Shown: positions 48,228-60,293 of the stretch, one piece after another
Position numbering within the stretch: the first letter of the stretch is position 1
Layout: each line of letters starts with the position of its first letter
Origin: Kryptolebias marmoratus
Lineage: Eukaryota > Chordata > Actinopteri > Cyprinodontiformes > Rivulidae
DNA: 64,000 bases
Direction: 5' to 3'
Assembly (NCBI RefSeq): GCF_001649575.2
Contig: NC_051448.1
Location: forward strand, 17,750,361 to 17,814,360
Notes under the pieces: generated by a model
Databases searched by the model: none
Told to the model about the DNA's origin: nothing
What the model saw: only the letters and a program-made list of their open reading frames with translations
Program-made: the position numbers and the translations under genes

Positions 48228-49250
48228 GAATAGAACAGAAATACCTCATTAACCCACTCAGGGAAATTCAACTTTGTTACAGCTACTCTAAGTATTACAG
48301 AAAAAAGGGAAACAAGATTCACCATAAAAAGATAGATAAAATAATAAGAGAAATAGTAAAAATTCAACCGTAAAAAAACATCTGAAAAACAAGTTAAATT
48401 TGAGGAATGATGTATAAACTGCAAAAGCCATATTTCAAATTTGTGATATTGCACATCAGGGAGTTATTGATTTGTTTGTGTGGTATGCTGAGAGAGGCGT
48501 TAAAGATTCTGATGCTCACTGGTAGAAATGACTTCTTCGTTCTTTCTCGGCTGTAGCAGATTCTCGCTGAAGGAGCTCCTGCATCTGTCCAGGACATTAT
48601 GAAGCAGGTGGGAGGTGTTGTTTAAGATAGTCTTTGACTTTGACAACATCCTCTTTTCCACCACCACAGTCACTGAGTCCATCTCCACCCCCACAATATC
48701 GCTGGCCATACGAATGAGTTTCTTGATTTTTATTGGAATCCGTAACCTTGAGCCCACTGCCCTAGCACACAATGGCAAACAAGATAACACTGGCCACCAC
48801 AGACTCCTAGAACATCCTTGGCATCGTCCTGCAGTTGTTGAACGATCTCAGCCTCCTCAGAAAATAGCCAGCTCTGGCCCTTCTTGTAGACAGCTTCTGT
48901 TCCTAGATTAGTCCAGTTTACACTCCCAGATATTTGAACTTCTTTACAATGTCCAGAAGAACCCCCTGGATGGAGACGAGAGTTGCAGGTTCCTTATTCC
49001 TCCTCAGATCCACCAACAGCCCCTTTGTCTTTGATGGTAGATGCTGATGTAGATGGTTCTGCTCACACCATGTGAGCATCTCCTCTCCACCACAGATACA
49101 TGTCAAGTCATCAGAAAGTTTCTGAAGATGGCAGGACTCAGTGCAGTATTTGAAGTCAGTAGTGTACAGGGTGAAGAGAAAGGGAGACGAGATTGTTCCC
49201 TGTGGAGCTCCGGTGTTTCACACCACTCTGTCTGACATGCAGTGCTACAT
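48228..49250 (-). mobile_element. CR1/L2/Rex-like LINE, 3' half: reverse transcriptase end plus 3' UTR
   Basis: Minus strand from about 49230 reads NTGAPQGTISSPFLFTLYTT, then DFKYCTESCHLQKLSDDLTC (palm, F/Y-x-DD motif as LSDD), MLTWCEQNHLHQHLPSKTKG, LLVDLRRNKE, KFKYLGV, then YFLRRLRSFNNCRTMPRMF, WGSRLRIPIKIKKLIRMASD, IVGVEMDSVTVVVEKRMLSK, ILNNTSHLLHNVLD and KSFLPVSIRIFN. This is the standard order of palm, thumb and C-terminal tail in fish CR1/L2/Rex-type ORF2. A few stops and frame changes break it. The 3' UTR follows to about 48228, ending (minus sense) GAATTTCCCTGAGTGGGTTA, ATGAGGTATTTCTG, TTCTATTCT, matching a well-known LINE 3' end. The copy is 5'-truncated just before the palm. Confidence 0.85.
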
Positions 49251-52200
49251 AATGAAGTGTACATAATGTGCTCTGAAAGAATCTGTTTAGATCATTGTTT
49301 ATACCTTTTCGACTTTTTGCTTTTTATGAGCGGGATCGGCAAGTTTGGCTAGCGTGGCTGATTTCTGTGTCAGGTGTGAAGAAGTTTCAAGTTTTATGGC
49401 ACCTTTTGTGTGCATAACTAGCTTCAGCTGTCTGTGGGTGTTTGACAGTGACAAAAGACCATCTGTTGGATGCTCCCGACAAAACGGATCAGTTTCCTAA
49501 TCTAAATTTGACAATATCAATTCATGGTTGCTCATAGTCGTTGCCTCTCCCTCCCTTCCTTTTTCAGGGCTAGCAGTAAATTTGTAATAGAAGGTGGAGA
49601 AATGCGAGGAAATTTGAGGAAACACTCACAGTTGGTGCGAAATCCAAATAAGCAGTCTTATTTTAGCACAAAAGTGCAATTTCTTTGGGGATTATAGGAG
49701 ATTAGTAAACCAGTAAATATAGTCTAAACATGTGCTTGAATCCTGTTAACTATCTCAAGAGGCATGAAGATGGTGCTAGATGAGATTTTTGAGCATATTT
49801 TTTGAACAGTTGTCCAGACTACTTAAAAAAAGAAGAAAAAAAGCTTCTTTAATGATAACTTTTGAGGTAAGGTTAATGAAAACATTTTATTTTACTACAT
49901 TTTAGCTTTTTCCTGATGTTTTTTTTTAGCCCAGGTTACTTATTATTTGGCAATATTTGCCCAATAATATCTATCCAAGTTAATCAGCCCTAAAGAAATC
50001 TTATCTTTTTTTGACCTGCAAAAGTTTTAAAGGTTATAATAAGACTTGATAAGTTGCCAGAGGAGATACAACAGTCTGTATTAATAATATGACCACCCAT
50101 CTAAAATTGAGCATAACTTCATTTAGTCAGAGAATGAACATCTGGTGATCTCTAAGGTCTATTTGATATTAAAGGATTTGGTTTCCTTTTTCTAAAGTGC
50201 TGTCGGTTAGCCTGGACATATCTTTACTGTCTTTACGCAAAAACAGATGGCTCTTCTTTTTTTTTCCTTTCTTGCAAGGTGGAAGAGTAGCATGATGTGG
50301 CATCAGCTAAACAAGAGACAATGCATGTTCTGAAGTTATGTCTTTTTAAAAGCCAGAAGCTCTCAACAGCATGCCCAATGTTTGACGTCCAGGCAGATGT
50401 TTCAGCTCAGGCTTGATTCACCTCACCAAGGCCCATCGGGGATTGCACTTAGCTTCCCAAGTTATTTTAGCTCTGCTCAGTTCCTCCATTAGGGTGCGGC
50501 TAAAATATTGACGCTGCCTGCTTGTTTCACCACTTCTTCCCAAGACAAGAATTAGTTGCACCAGATCTCTGTGTTAGCCAATAACAGTTTCTGCAGTCTG
50601 TAGCTGTGCCAATAAACTGACACTGCTGGATAGGACACAGCCGGATCTTATAATTAGAGCATCAAACAAATGTGAAGGAGAAATATCCCATCTTTTGCTA
50701 AACAGTACCTCCTCTGAAAGAGGAACAAGTGATTTGAACCAGTTGTCTCAAGTATTTTGAGCTTCTCAGCTTCTGACTTCTGTTGCTCCTCTTCATGGTT
50801 AAAATTATTTTAAAAAAGGTTTTATCTGACGAGTATAAAATTCACTTTATATTTAACATCCTAAAACACATTTTTTGGTTAGTCATTCCAACTTGAGCTT
50901 TAGAGAATCAAAGCTTTTTTAACATCTCATTATTTTCCAAGTTGACATCACATTTATAAGTCATAGGTGAAATTACTAAGATTTTCAGCATTTCTGTGAA
51001 AAAGCCTGTTGAACTAATGGTGCGATTTGTTGTTTTTAGCGATGGAAGCAGTTCTGTGACAACATGTAAAACTCTAAATTAATCAAGCAAACTTATTATA
51101 ACTCAAGTACTTAGCTGAAAATATTAGCTAGCTATCATTTTTGGTTCATGAAAGCCAAAAACAAAGTTATTTGCAACAATTAAACTACTGCATAATAGTT
51201 TTGTCCAGTTTGTTATAATTTAGTAAAATGCTAGCCCCAAAAGGACAAAAAAATAAATTTGTCAATTTAGTTAAAAAGTCAATAATGTGGGATTTTTTTT
51301 TTTATTGACACCATTTAAAGAAAAATCTTTCTTTCTTTTTTTATGTTGTAAGTGTTTTTATTTATTTATTTTGCACTCATCACAGATAAAGTGTTTTAAA
51401 ATGTTTCCCTGGGTCAAAATGTGAAGAAATTAAGCCTGTTAAATATTAAAACTTGTGAAGTACTTCATGTACACTATTCATGATGCATTCCCTTTATGAA
51501 ACTTATGTACAGTACATACTGGGTTGAAGAAAGTAAGGAAGTTGCATAATTTTACGGTGTAATCATGGCATATGCAACGATTCTGTGGTGTATCATTGTT
51601 TTCATTGGTGTGTGATTCTCAAGGGTTACGTTGTTTCAGCATATGTCTTCACCAGCATTTTTGTTGTGCAGTTCTTCATGAGCTTGTGGTACTGGCTGAA
51701 TTGCAGACTTCTGTTAGCATCTAGTTGTTGTCTCACCCAGCATCTTCTTAGTCTAATTTGTCTTGTTTGTCTCAGTTGCTCTACTCTGGCTAATCTCAGT
51801 CTGGCGATTTTGTCTTCTGTTTGCCTCATCTTCAAGTAAAGTCCAAATCAAGCCCACAACAGAAACTTGTGTCTATATTTTTTTCTAGGTCCATGTTTGT
51901 GGGATGAAAAAGTAGAACAAGTTGGTCTTATCCATTCTAGGTAGACATCATGCTGTTGAACACAGTCTGCAACGAGTTAAAATTGCATAGGCTTTGTTTG
52001 TACGCCACATATGAGCACAGCAGGAACCTCATGACATTGTAAAAAACTTTGTATTTAGACATGAAGAAATACACCACAAAGATAGATGAGAATTTCAAAG
52101 AATGGCAGCGCCTAAAAGGCATAAAAGTATGCCACAAGTACGCCACAATAGTGTGGTAGTGCGGAGCATTTGCATTGTGTAGCAGGAGAATGTGTATTAT

Positions 52201-52983
52201 TACTGTTGGTCACTGCAGTGTAACTTTTGTTACTGCCGTGTATATTTAAGGTATATGTGAGTTTTAAAGTTGCTACATTCATGCCACAAAATTTTTTTAT
52301 GCGACCAATAAATCATCGTCAACCTGGAGTTGCTATCATATTCTAAAAAAACATATATATATAGAGGTGATAAGTTGTTTTCTCACAGTCGCGTATCTCA
52401 AAATACCATTGAACTGCAAGTTAGATGCACATAAAGGAAGACTGGTTTAAGTGTACATCCAACTGTAATTGATCCCTTGAATGTCATTTGACGTTTACTT
52501 CAGTGTCCACCCAATGATACCTTCAATCTCTACATCCTCACTTTGCGAAAAGAGACTTCTTTACAGCCGTAATTATTCTACTCCATATTCATGAGAGAGA
52601 TCCTCCCTGGTGTGAAATGTCACTGCTCCCCACCATGCTTTATCCCATCCTCAGCCAGCTCTAATTGGAGCGTCACAGTCAGCCTGGGCGAAGGGGAAAA
52701 TGGAGTCCAGCCTGGCTTGTCCTCAAAGAGGCCTGTGGTTGAAATTTATCACCCCACCACAGTATCAGCATAGTCTTAACCAGGACAGGGTGGCCAATAT
52801 GCAGCTTCCCCCGAGGTGATTAAAATTGTCCTCTGTTTAATTTACACCCGCCTGGTGGAGCGTGATATCATTATCAAAATGCATTATAATTCAAGGTTAT
52901 TATGGGCATTATCTGCTGGGTTTTAGAACAGGCAAGCATAAGTTGGTGGAAACCTATTAGGCTGTGTGATAGTACACTTTTTT
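49251..52983. other. Non-coding stretch; possible repeat at 51570-52170 and complex block at 52540-52900
   Basis: No gene recognised. T/C-rich 51570-51840 resembles LTR-like sequence only in composition. The block 52540-52900 is unusually free of homopolymers, with several palindromic or AT-core words (GTAATTATT, CTAATTGG, GATTAAAATTG), and may be a conserved regulatory element. Confidence 0.35.
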
Positions 52984-53042
52984 TATATATATATATTTTT
53001 TATCTCTCTCTCTCTCTCTCTCTGACTCTCTCTCTCTCTCTT
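52984..53042. repeat. (AT)n followed by interrupted (TC)n
   Basis: TATATATATAT at 52984-52996, then TC repeats from 53003 to about 53042 with one GA interruption at about 53024. A TTCTAG follows, so the tract could be mistaken for a splice-acceptor polypyrimidine tract. Confidence 0.95.
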
Positions 53043-54857
53043 CTAGCCAAAAGAAAATGTGCAGTAGTCCTCTTTCTGTGCATTATATCACTGTTTTCAG
53101 TCCTTGGGGATATGACCCAAAACATTTTTATGTATCATGAGTTCCAGGACGCTGACAATTTTTGCAGTGACAGCAGTCTTGTTGAGGCACACCTGGCAGA
53201 AAACTCGTCATACCTGCTGTACACCAGCGTCTCTTCTACGAGTGTATTTTGACTCAGAAGCACCTGTGCCCGCACACTCTCATAGCAGCCCCAGCAGCTG
53301 AGCATCAACCCGTCACTTTCCATGAGTGAATCAAGCCTCGGAGTGCTGTAGGTGCGTGTCTGCATTTGCATCTGTGTTCTGTACAATACATTCAACGGAG
53401 GGAGGTAGGTGAATGCGCTGTAATTGGCTGCCAGTCGACCCCTCAGCCGGCACGTGGGCCGATTGGCAGGTGCGAGCGATTCAAGAGTCTTGTTGGTGCT
53501 CCGTGTTGTCTTTTGTCCAAAACAAGCCAAATTGAGGTTTTAATGATAGCAGAGGCGTATGAGCTTGCTTTTTGAATTGTTTCTCTGCGTGGCACTAGAG
53601 CACACAATGATGCCACTTTGGAACCAAACTGGTCCCGCATTGTTGCTCTCGCACAAGTGGAGACCAACCCGTGAAGTCTCGAACAAAACTGTTGCTTTTA
53701 GTAGAAGAGTTGAATTGAACCTCTTGGCTTTTTACTTAGGTTACGAGCGTTGCCGCTTTTGGTCTCTGGATGCTGTGCTTTTGTCAGGCCACGCAGTCTT
53801 TCGTCCACGTGTAAGAGACCAAGTGTCTACCTTTTTGAAAATCTGTGCTATCTGTCCAGACGAGCACATGCAACGTGAAGAAATTTTGCCTGTAATGGTT
53901 TCTCATTCCTTTACCATCCCATAAACAATCATCTCTTTCTCACCCACTCAGCCTCCACGTTTATCCCACACACAGCACAAAATCTCTGGGCTCGTTCTCC
54001 CTCAACAAGGTGTGATCCATATTTCATATATTGCCTGTAAATCGCTTGGCCAGAACTGTTTTGACAAAGCCCTGGATGTGGCAGGGGGCAGATTGGCTGT
54101 GTGCCTGACTCTTACTGTACCGAGAATACAAACAAGCCTCCCTCAGAAACGATAAAATACTATATATGGGTGTCACCGTTCAAGGTTGAAATGCTCTCTA
54201 TTACTATTTCTTAGCAATTTACTGTGTTGCACCAGTTTATACTGGCAAACCAGTGTGCGTTCACTGGAACCAATTTGCCACAGTGCATTAAGACGGGGGG
54301 ATTAAAATGTTGTGAGATGGGGGAAAAAAGGCGTTGTGAAATGGAGCAATCAAACTTCCATTCTGCTGGAAAGTAGTGCTAATTCCACGAGCTCTCTCCG
54401 CCCTCGTTTTCCCATCGAATCGTGCAGCCTCGGTGAGGTGAGCGTTTACAAAGCGCGACTTAGTCTCTGTGTACGTCCATGTGTACCGGGATGTTTTGTT
54501 AACCGTTATGTCAAGCCATCCGAGTCGCCTGAGCTCCCCGAGTGTTACACTTTGATCCTCCAGCGTCAAAGTTTATCACTTCTCCTTTGATGGAGAGGGA
54601 CTCGGCCGTGTGTTTGTGCGAATGTGAGTGTCTGTGGCTCTTTTGAATTCGAGCCTTTGATCCCGGATCACCTCAAGGACAGTGGCTCAGTCGCCGCTTT
54701 ATGGAGAATGGCACAGATAGTGTACATACCAAAAGCTTGTAATGTGTGAACAAGGTTAATACTCGAGGGAGCGGGAAAATCTGTCAGGTGAGAGGTTTTC
54801 TCTCATGTCAAACTTTCTTCAAAAATAAAACTTTCATTTCAGGAGCAGGAGATTCAC
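53043..54857. other. Non-coding stretch, nothing recognised
   Basis: Less AT-rich than average. Open frames of up to 131 codons (53135-53924, both strands) show no recognised motif. Confidence 0.4.
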
Positions 54858-55212
54858 GCATTTAAAGAAATAGTCCAAAATTCTGCTGAGTTCTGAGATG
54901 AGCTTTATCACTTCTATTCAATACGAAGTTGGTGCCAGTTAGTATATCTCTCTTTTTTTTGTGAAGTGTAAACAAACATTATATAAGGTGTAATCAGTGA
55001 AGTTTAAAACTGCCAGTGGGGAAATTTTGTAACCTCCAAAACTGATTCTCTTCGATCCCACTCTGCACTAAACAAAGCTAACTGGCTGCTGGCGTTAGCT
55101 ACATATTGAACGGATACATATGAGAATTGCATCGATTTTCTCGCCTATTTCTCTCAGCAAGAAAGTGGGGGGAAAAAAGTGTGTTTCCCAAAGCATTGAA
55201 TTAAAATAAGAT
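54858..55212 (-). mobile_element. MITE-like teleost repeat (AATAGTCCAA / CAGCAAGAAAG type)
   Basis: The left end reads TTTAAAGAAATAGTCCAAAA (54859). The right part reads CAAAGCTAACTGGCTGCTGG (55072), GTTAGCTACATATTGAACGG, ATACATATGAGAATTGCATC, GATTTTCTCGCCTATTTCTC, AGCAAGAAAGTGG and TTTCCCAAAGCATTGAATT (about 55185). This is the reverse complement of a non-coding repeat I know from many teleosts, which starts TTAAAGGAATAGTCCAAC and contains CTTTCTTGCCGAGAG, ATATGAAGCTA and CAGCCGGTTAGCTTAG. It has no coding capacity, and the terminal inverted repeats are only weakly preserved on the right. Confidence 0.66.
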
Positions 55213-55729
55213 AAAAATGTATTGATTGCCAGAAGAAGCACATAAAGAGCTGTTTTCTTCAAAATACTCCAAACCAGCCTAAATAAATAATAATAAAAAA
55301 AAAAATACGAAAGTAGTGTTCAATTCTTTGTGCTGGAGCTAATTCTTGGAGTGATTACTGCACATTCTGCTGGGTCTTTGATGTCATTATCTTTATTACT
55401 TGGAGAAAACAGATTGAGTTAAAATGAACATGGTTTTGTGCTTTTTCTTTTTAACCTTCAGCTTGTTTTTTTTTTTTTTCCAATCTCTGAGACGTCTTTT
55501 AGAAGTTTCCAATAGAGGCATCACATCTAAGGAAATGCCACATGAGGATTGTTTCTTATCACTGACTCAAGTGAAAGCATGACAGGGTGCAGGGTGCATC
55601 ATGAGACCAGTTCTGCAATGAAATAACTACACAGCCAGTACTAAAAACTGCTGTAAACCTCAGTCCCTGTAATTATCGCCTACCTTTAAAAGACAAAGAC
55701 AGGCAATAATGTATGTGTGTGTGTTTATC
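55213..55729. other. Non-coding stretch, nothing recognised
   Basis: A-run at about 55297-55305 and T-run at about 55467-55480. No gene. Confidence 0.45.
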
Positions 55730-56236
55730 ACCAACATATCTCATAAACCACCGAAGGAGTTTTAGAGTAATCTACAGCTGTATTCACCAACCTGATTCAA
55801 GATGGATGTCACAGCCAATTGACCTTTAAAAAAACGTTTTAAACTTAGTAAATTGAGCTAGAATTTGATGTGGTTGCAGCTGAAACTGATTCCCAACACG
55901 TATTTTGAGCACACGCAAATTTCATAAGATCTTTGTCTGAAACTTTACCATCAACCCAGTTTGTCTGTCAGCAAAATATTTAATGAACCACTGGATGGGG
56001 TTTGTTATAACATTCAGTAAGTAGTTATTCTGTTTATATGTACAGCTGTTTAACCTTTGGGATCAACCCAATTTGAGCTTAGAATGAGCTTAGAAAATAC
56101 AAAAATGCTGAGCTTAAATTTGATCTGGTACAAGCTGAGAGGCATTTGCAACACATCCTATAAGCATGACATCTCACAATATGCAATACGGACGATATGC
56201 ATTCTTTCAAGAAAAGATAGGCCTTTAATTTTTTTG
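55730..56236 (-). repeat. Tandem-unit interspersed repeat, copy R6 (two units plus head)
   Basis: Minus-strand copy with GATTCAAGATGGATGTCACA (about 55794), GTTTGTCTGTCAGCAAAATA (about 55959), AATGAACCACTGGATGGGGT (about 55982) and a shortened second unit at about 56020-56160. The head at the right end reads ATATGCATTCTTTCAAGAAA (56195) followed by GATAGGCCTTTAATTTTTTT. Confidence 0.8.
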
Positions 56237-59198
56237 CAAGTTGTTAAAGAAGATTGTAAAACAGAAAATACAGTTTGCTTCTTTTCGGAGTGTTTTATGG
56301 TACACAAAAGAGCAGGTTAAAATAGCGCAGCCCCGCAGAGAACAGTTAACCAGGCTTTCAGGGAGGGGTTGTATTTTCTAAGGCTACACTTAGAGCTCTT
56401 TTTGATAACTTCAGTGCTGAAAAGTGGAGATAGTCTTCCTCTTGAGGTAATTTATTCCTTTTTTTTTTTTTGCCAAGGCAGGCCAAATCAATTCACATCT
56501 GCTATTTTCTCAAAGTAATATCTACAGGCAAGGCTGTGTGTTTGTGCAAAGCGAGGACTGTGTTCCCAACGTGGTGCCTGCTTACTGCAGTAGATTGACT
56601 GTGGAAAACCTATTATCAAAGCTAATGTCAAAAAACTTTAGGTTACACCCTAGTCTAGCTTTCTTCCATAGCTGTGTGGAGCGCTCGGTAATTGTTTGCT
56701 GTCTGCTGCTGTTCCTGTAGGCTACAGATGTTCTGCACCGAGGGAAATAATTTGTGAGCTAGCTTCATCGGTCACTGTGGTGAAACTGTCTGTTCACTGC
56801 CTGTGGGGAGAACCTTTCCTGTTATCTTAAGCCCTTTTCAAACAGCCATCACAAATGAAGACTCACTGGTTATTCTGGCCTTGCTTATCTTTGTTAGTTC
56901 ACACAGACCGGCAGGAGGAGTCATCCCATCATAGTGTGAGCTTTCAAATCGCATTCCAAAAGTGTGGCGAGGAATCCGAGGCGCGGCTACAGTGATGGTG
57001 TCCGGTGCAGTCTGTTCTTACTTGCCCTGAACTGAACAAGAATTGTTCAATTCAGGCTGCACAGTTGAATGATTTTCTTAACAAGGAAGCTTTAATTAAA
57101 TGTACCGATGCATAAACATTGAAGCACCCTTATTACTATTAGTTCATTATTCTTCGGTTTCCATTGCCATCTCTCCTAGAGCTTTTGAAAAACTATGCAA
57201 AAGTACATCAAAACGTGCAGATTGATTGAGAACAGTGTGCTATGAGTTATGGTAGCACTAAATTGCATGGCATAGACAAAATTAGCAAAAAAAAAAAAAA
57301 AAACTTTCTACATACACAAAAATGGGATTTTGGGTCAATGAGTGAGAAACCCCAACGTTAAGAGCTTTATTACTCAAAGAGTTCACAGTAGAAACATCAT
57401 TCAAAGTTTAAGCAGCTCATGAAAAGTTTGACTTTACATGTTTAAGATATGAAAATACCAGTTCAAATGGTTCTTACACAGTCGAAGTTTAAGGTTTATG
57501 ATTTTTAAGGATTTTACCACATCATATTACCCTTAGTGTGGCACTGCCATGCTCTAACCTGTCAGTCGTCTGAAGTTTTCAAAATTTTGCAATGTCTTCC
57601 AACTGCATCAAACTTTATACTACGTACAGTCTATGCATCAAAATGTAGACATTTGTCTTTTTTTTTTCCTATTGTCTCTTACTGCCATAGGTCTTATGGA
57701 TTTCTCTCAAATCCCCTCAGAGTGGCGCATATCTAAACTTGCATTTGCTTCCTTTGTATCTGAGTTTAACTTTTTACTCTTGAAAACTAGAATTGAAGGT
57801 ATTAACAAGTAACAAGTATTGTTTCCTGTGATCAGATCAGATGTTTCTGCCACTTGCAGTCCAGAGTTTCCTTTTTTTCCAAAACAACTTCTAGTTTTTG
57901 AACAGTGACTGTTTGAGGCTTACTTTCTAATGTGTTTCTGCCTGCCTGTTTTATTAACAGTGCTTAGGTGTGTCGTTACCATAGTGACTCAAATGAGCCA
58001 CTGGCAGCAGTTTTTAACTTTCTTTTGATCTACACATCAGCTCAGATTATTGCAAAAGTAAAAAAAAAGGACTCAAGTTATAATTGGGAGTTAAAGAAAA
58101 AAGATGACGTATCTTGGAATTTTGGGTAGGAGCTGCATTGTCATCTTTTACAATTTCTTTACAAATTGTCTTGCTTTTGTTCTGCTGAGTGCACTGGTAA
58201 TGAAATAGACTAAATAGATCCAATTTCCACTGCTGTCTGGTAAACCGGAGGCACAGTGTGTTTACAAAATGTTGGAGCTTCTTTTGGTCTGTGGTTGGAG
58301 AAGTCGCACACCTCTGGCACTATTAATCTTCTTGAGTATATTATCATTGCTCCCGTTTCCATTTAAAGACTGCAGGTGCCGCATTAAACTCGGCGAGTTT
58401 CCTGTGTGAAGGTACTGTAAAAATGTAGAGTGTAACATCAGCGCATGATGAATGTTTCCGTGCAGCGCTCTTCTGCAGCACCTCAGCCCCGTGCAGGTCT
58501 TCATTTGTGGGAAGCCGTAGAAATGGGCAGTTTTGTCATAATTAAAACAAGAAATGGTAAAGTCTTTGAATGTGGAGGAACCCGCTGTGATGTGGGTCTT
58601 GGCTCGATCAGAACATGATTCGTATTACATATGACAACAGGAAATAATTTGAGCAGCTTAATCGTGTGTTTTCATCAGAAACCTCCTAAGACCTGCAGAA
58701 TAGCAGTGATAGTTCTTTACAGTGCGAAAACAAAATGAGTGCAAATGTTCAATTATGCATGTGTCTCCTTGTTTGTATTGTTCTGCAGCTTGTTTTGTTG
58801 ACATTTTCTTGGGTTACTGGGCTTGGTTCAGCTCACTTTAGCTCGGTTCAGCTCACCCTGAGTCGCTGCCGTCCGATCAATGTTTCAGGCTTCATTTATA
58901 AGTAAAACATGGCTTGCTACATTTTTTATCTTTAAAAACAAAAGGCCACGTTTCATTTGCTGCATGTCAGTTCTGATTTTATTATTCATACATTATTAAG
59001 CGTGGAAAGCTTCAATGCAGTGCAACACATGGATCGTTGCTCTTTTGCCATAGATGGGGTATAGGTGTACTATATACATATATAATGTATGTCTGTGTGT
59101 GTTGGATGTTTGCATCTGACCTCACATGACCATGGCATCTAACAATAACATCAGTTTATTTCGTTGGGAGCAAAGTCTCACCAATGCTTTACCTTTTT
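56237..59198. other. Non-coding stretch, nothing recognised
   Basis: A 17-base A-run lies at 57287-57303. A short direct repeat of GGTTCAGCTCAC occurs at about 58825-58856. No gene or repeat family recognised. Confidence 0.45.
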
Positions 59199-59219
59199 AA
59201 AAAAAAAAAAAAAAAAAAA
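59199..59219. repeat. Poly-A tract, 21 bases
   Basis: Uninterrupted A homopolymer. No retrotransposed sequence could be recognised upstream, so it is not called as a retrocopy tail. Confidence 0.95.
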
Positions 59220-59604
59220 TTATCTTCTTGGGGTTTTTTAACCCACTGTGTGTAGGTGCCTCTCTGTGTGCACTGTACAGTGACTTTTAAGAGCTTTATG
59301 TGCTTAGAGCAGCTATCTGCTCTGTCCGAAACAATACAATAAGAGCTATGAGAGTGGGCCGGAACAGTAAAGGTGTGACTGAGGAAAAAAAAAGCTGCAA
59401 GGATGTGGAACTTGCTGCAAAGCCTCGACTTTCATTAGAGCCTAAACTGCTCTAATCAAAGTGTGTAGTGAGGTTATGATGGCCGCAGATTCTGAAGAGT
59501 TCACAGTTCTGGTTTTATAGGATATCGACTGATAGGCTTTGTGGAATTATTACAAACAAGAGCCTCAGTGCTTGTATAAATCAGATCATGTCGGTGTACT
59601 GTGT

Positions 59605-59950
59605 GTACTTTTTTCTTCTTACTTTATATGGTCCCACTTTAACAATGAGTCGATACAGTAATATAATGTACCACATCTGTGCTGATGATATCAAACTGTC
59701 CAAACATTCACACAACCAGTCAGAGTTTAAGATTTACAGTAACTATTTCTACTTCACCTCAGAAAAACCCTGAATGTTACCTTTAAGTGTTTGATTCAAG
59801 AGATTAGGAAACAAACAGGTGCTCTAGGTTCCTCTGTCCAGAGGAGCTGAGGAATTTAGCTGTTTTGTTTGACCAATCAATGTTTTTAGCCATCAGTCTA
59901 TACAAAACACTGAAAATAATTTTTGGAGGAACCAACAGAAAAGCTTACAT
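59605..59950 (+). mobile_element. L2-like LINE reverse transcriptase remnant
   Basis: In one frame, MYHICADDIKLSKHSHNQSE (59664-59723) carries a CADD motif in the setting of the L2-type palm motif C, usually F-H-C-Y-A-D-D-T-Q-L-Y. Further down, ELRNLAVLFDQSMFLAISLY (about 59844-59903) matches the later V-R-N-L-G-V-I-F-D-x-x-L-x-F block of the same proteins. The stretch between is shorter than expected and contains a stop, so about 40 codons appear deleted. No 3' end could be defined. This is a heavily decayed, plus-strand fragment. Confidence 0.62.
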
Positions 59951-60204
59951 GACTCCTGATTTATTGTCTTCACTGGTCACAAATTTCCTTTGAAATTTAG
60001 TTTAAACCATTTGAATTAGCGCAGGCTGCTCTGTATTTTGGACTTGTATAAGTCATACTCTTCAGTTCTGACCTTGTAGGTTGTGTAGTCGGAGACTTTT
60101 GGTTGTATACACACTTAAATTGAAATCCAGAATTGAGTAAAGGCACGGGTTGACATTGTTGACTGTTTTAAGTAGTCACATGTTGATAATGGAATGTCTT
60201 TGTT

Positions 60205-60208
<4 letters not shown>

Positions 60209-60284
<76 letters not shown>

Positions 60285-60293
60285 GTGTGTGTG
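60209..60293. repeat. Compound (AT)n(GT)n microsatellite
   Basis: About 29 AT units (60210-60268) followed, after GTATG, by about 10 GT units to 60293. Long alternating AT can extrude as a cruciform and GT can form Z-DNA. The open frame across it (Ile-Tyr repeats then Cys-Val repeats) is an artefact. Confidence 0.98.

Noticed and set aside
53003..53047. Polypyrimidine tract followed by TTCTAG as a splice acceptor
   Set aside because: The tract is a (TC)n microsatellite and the downstream frame matches nothing.
53135..53924. Open frames of 116-131 codons on both strands
   Set aside because: Mutually overlapping, no domain, upstream CT tract is a microsatellite rather than a credible acceptor.
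58825..58856. Tandem GGTTCAGCTCAC words as a regulatory array or CRISPR-like repeat
   Set aside because: Only two copies, about 20 bases apart; too little to support any call, and CRISPR does not apply to a vertebrate genome.
59199..59219. Poly-A tail of a processed retrogene or SINE
   Set aside because: No gene-like or tRNA-derived sequence recognised upstream and no target-site duplication seen.
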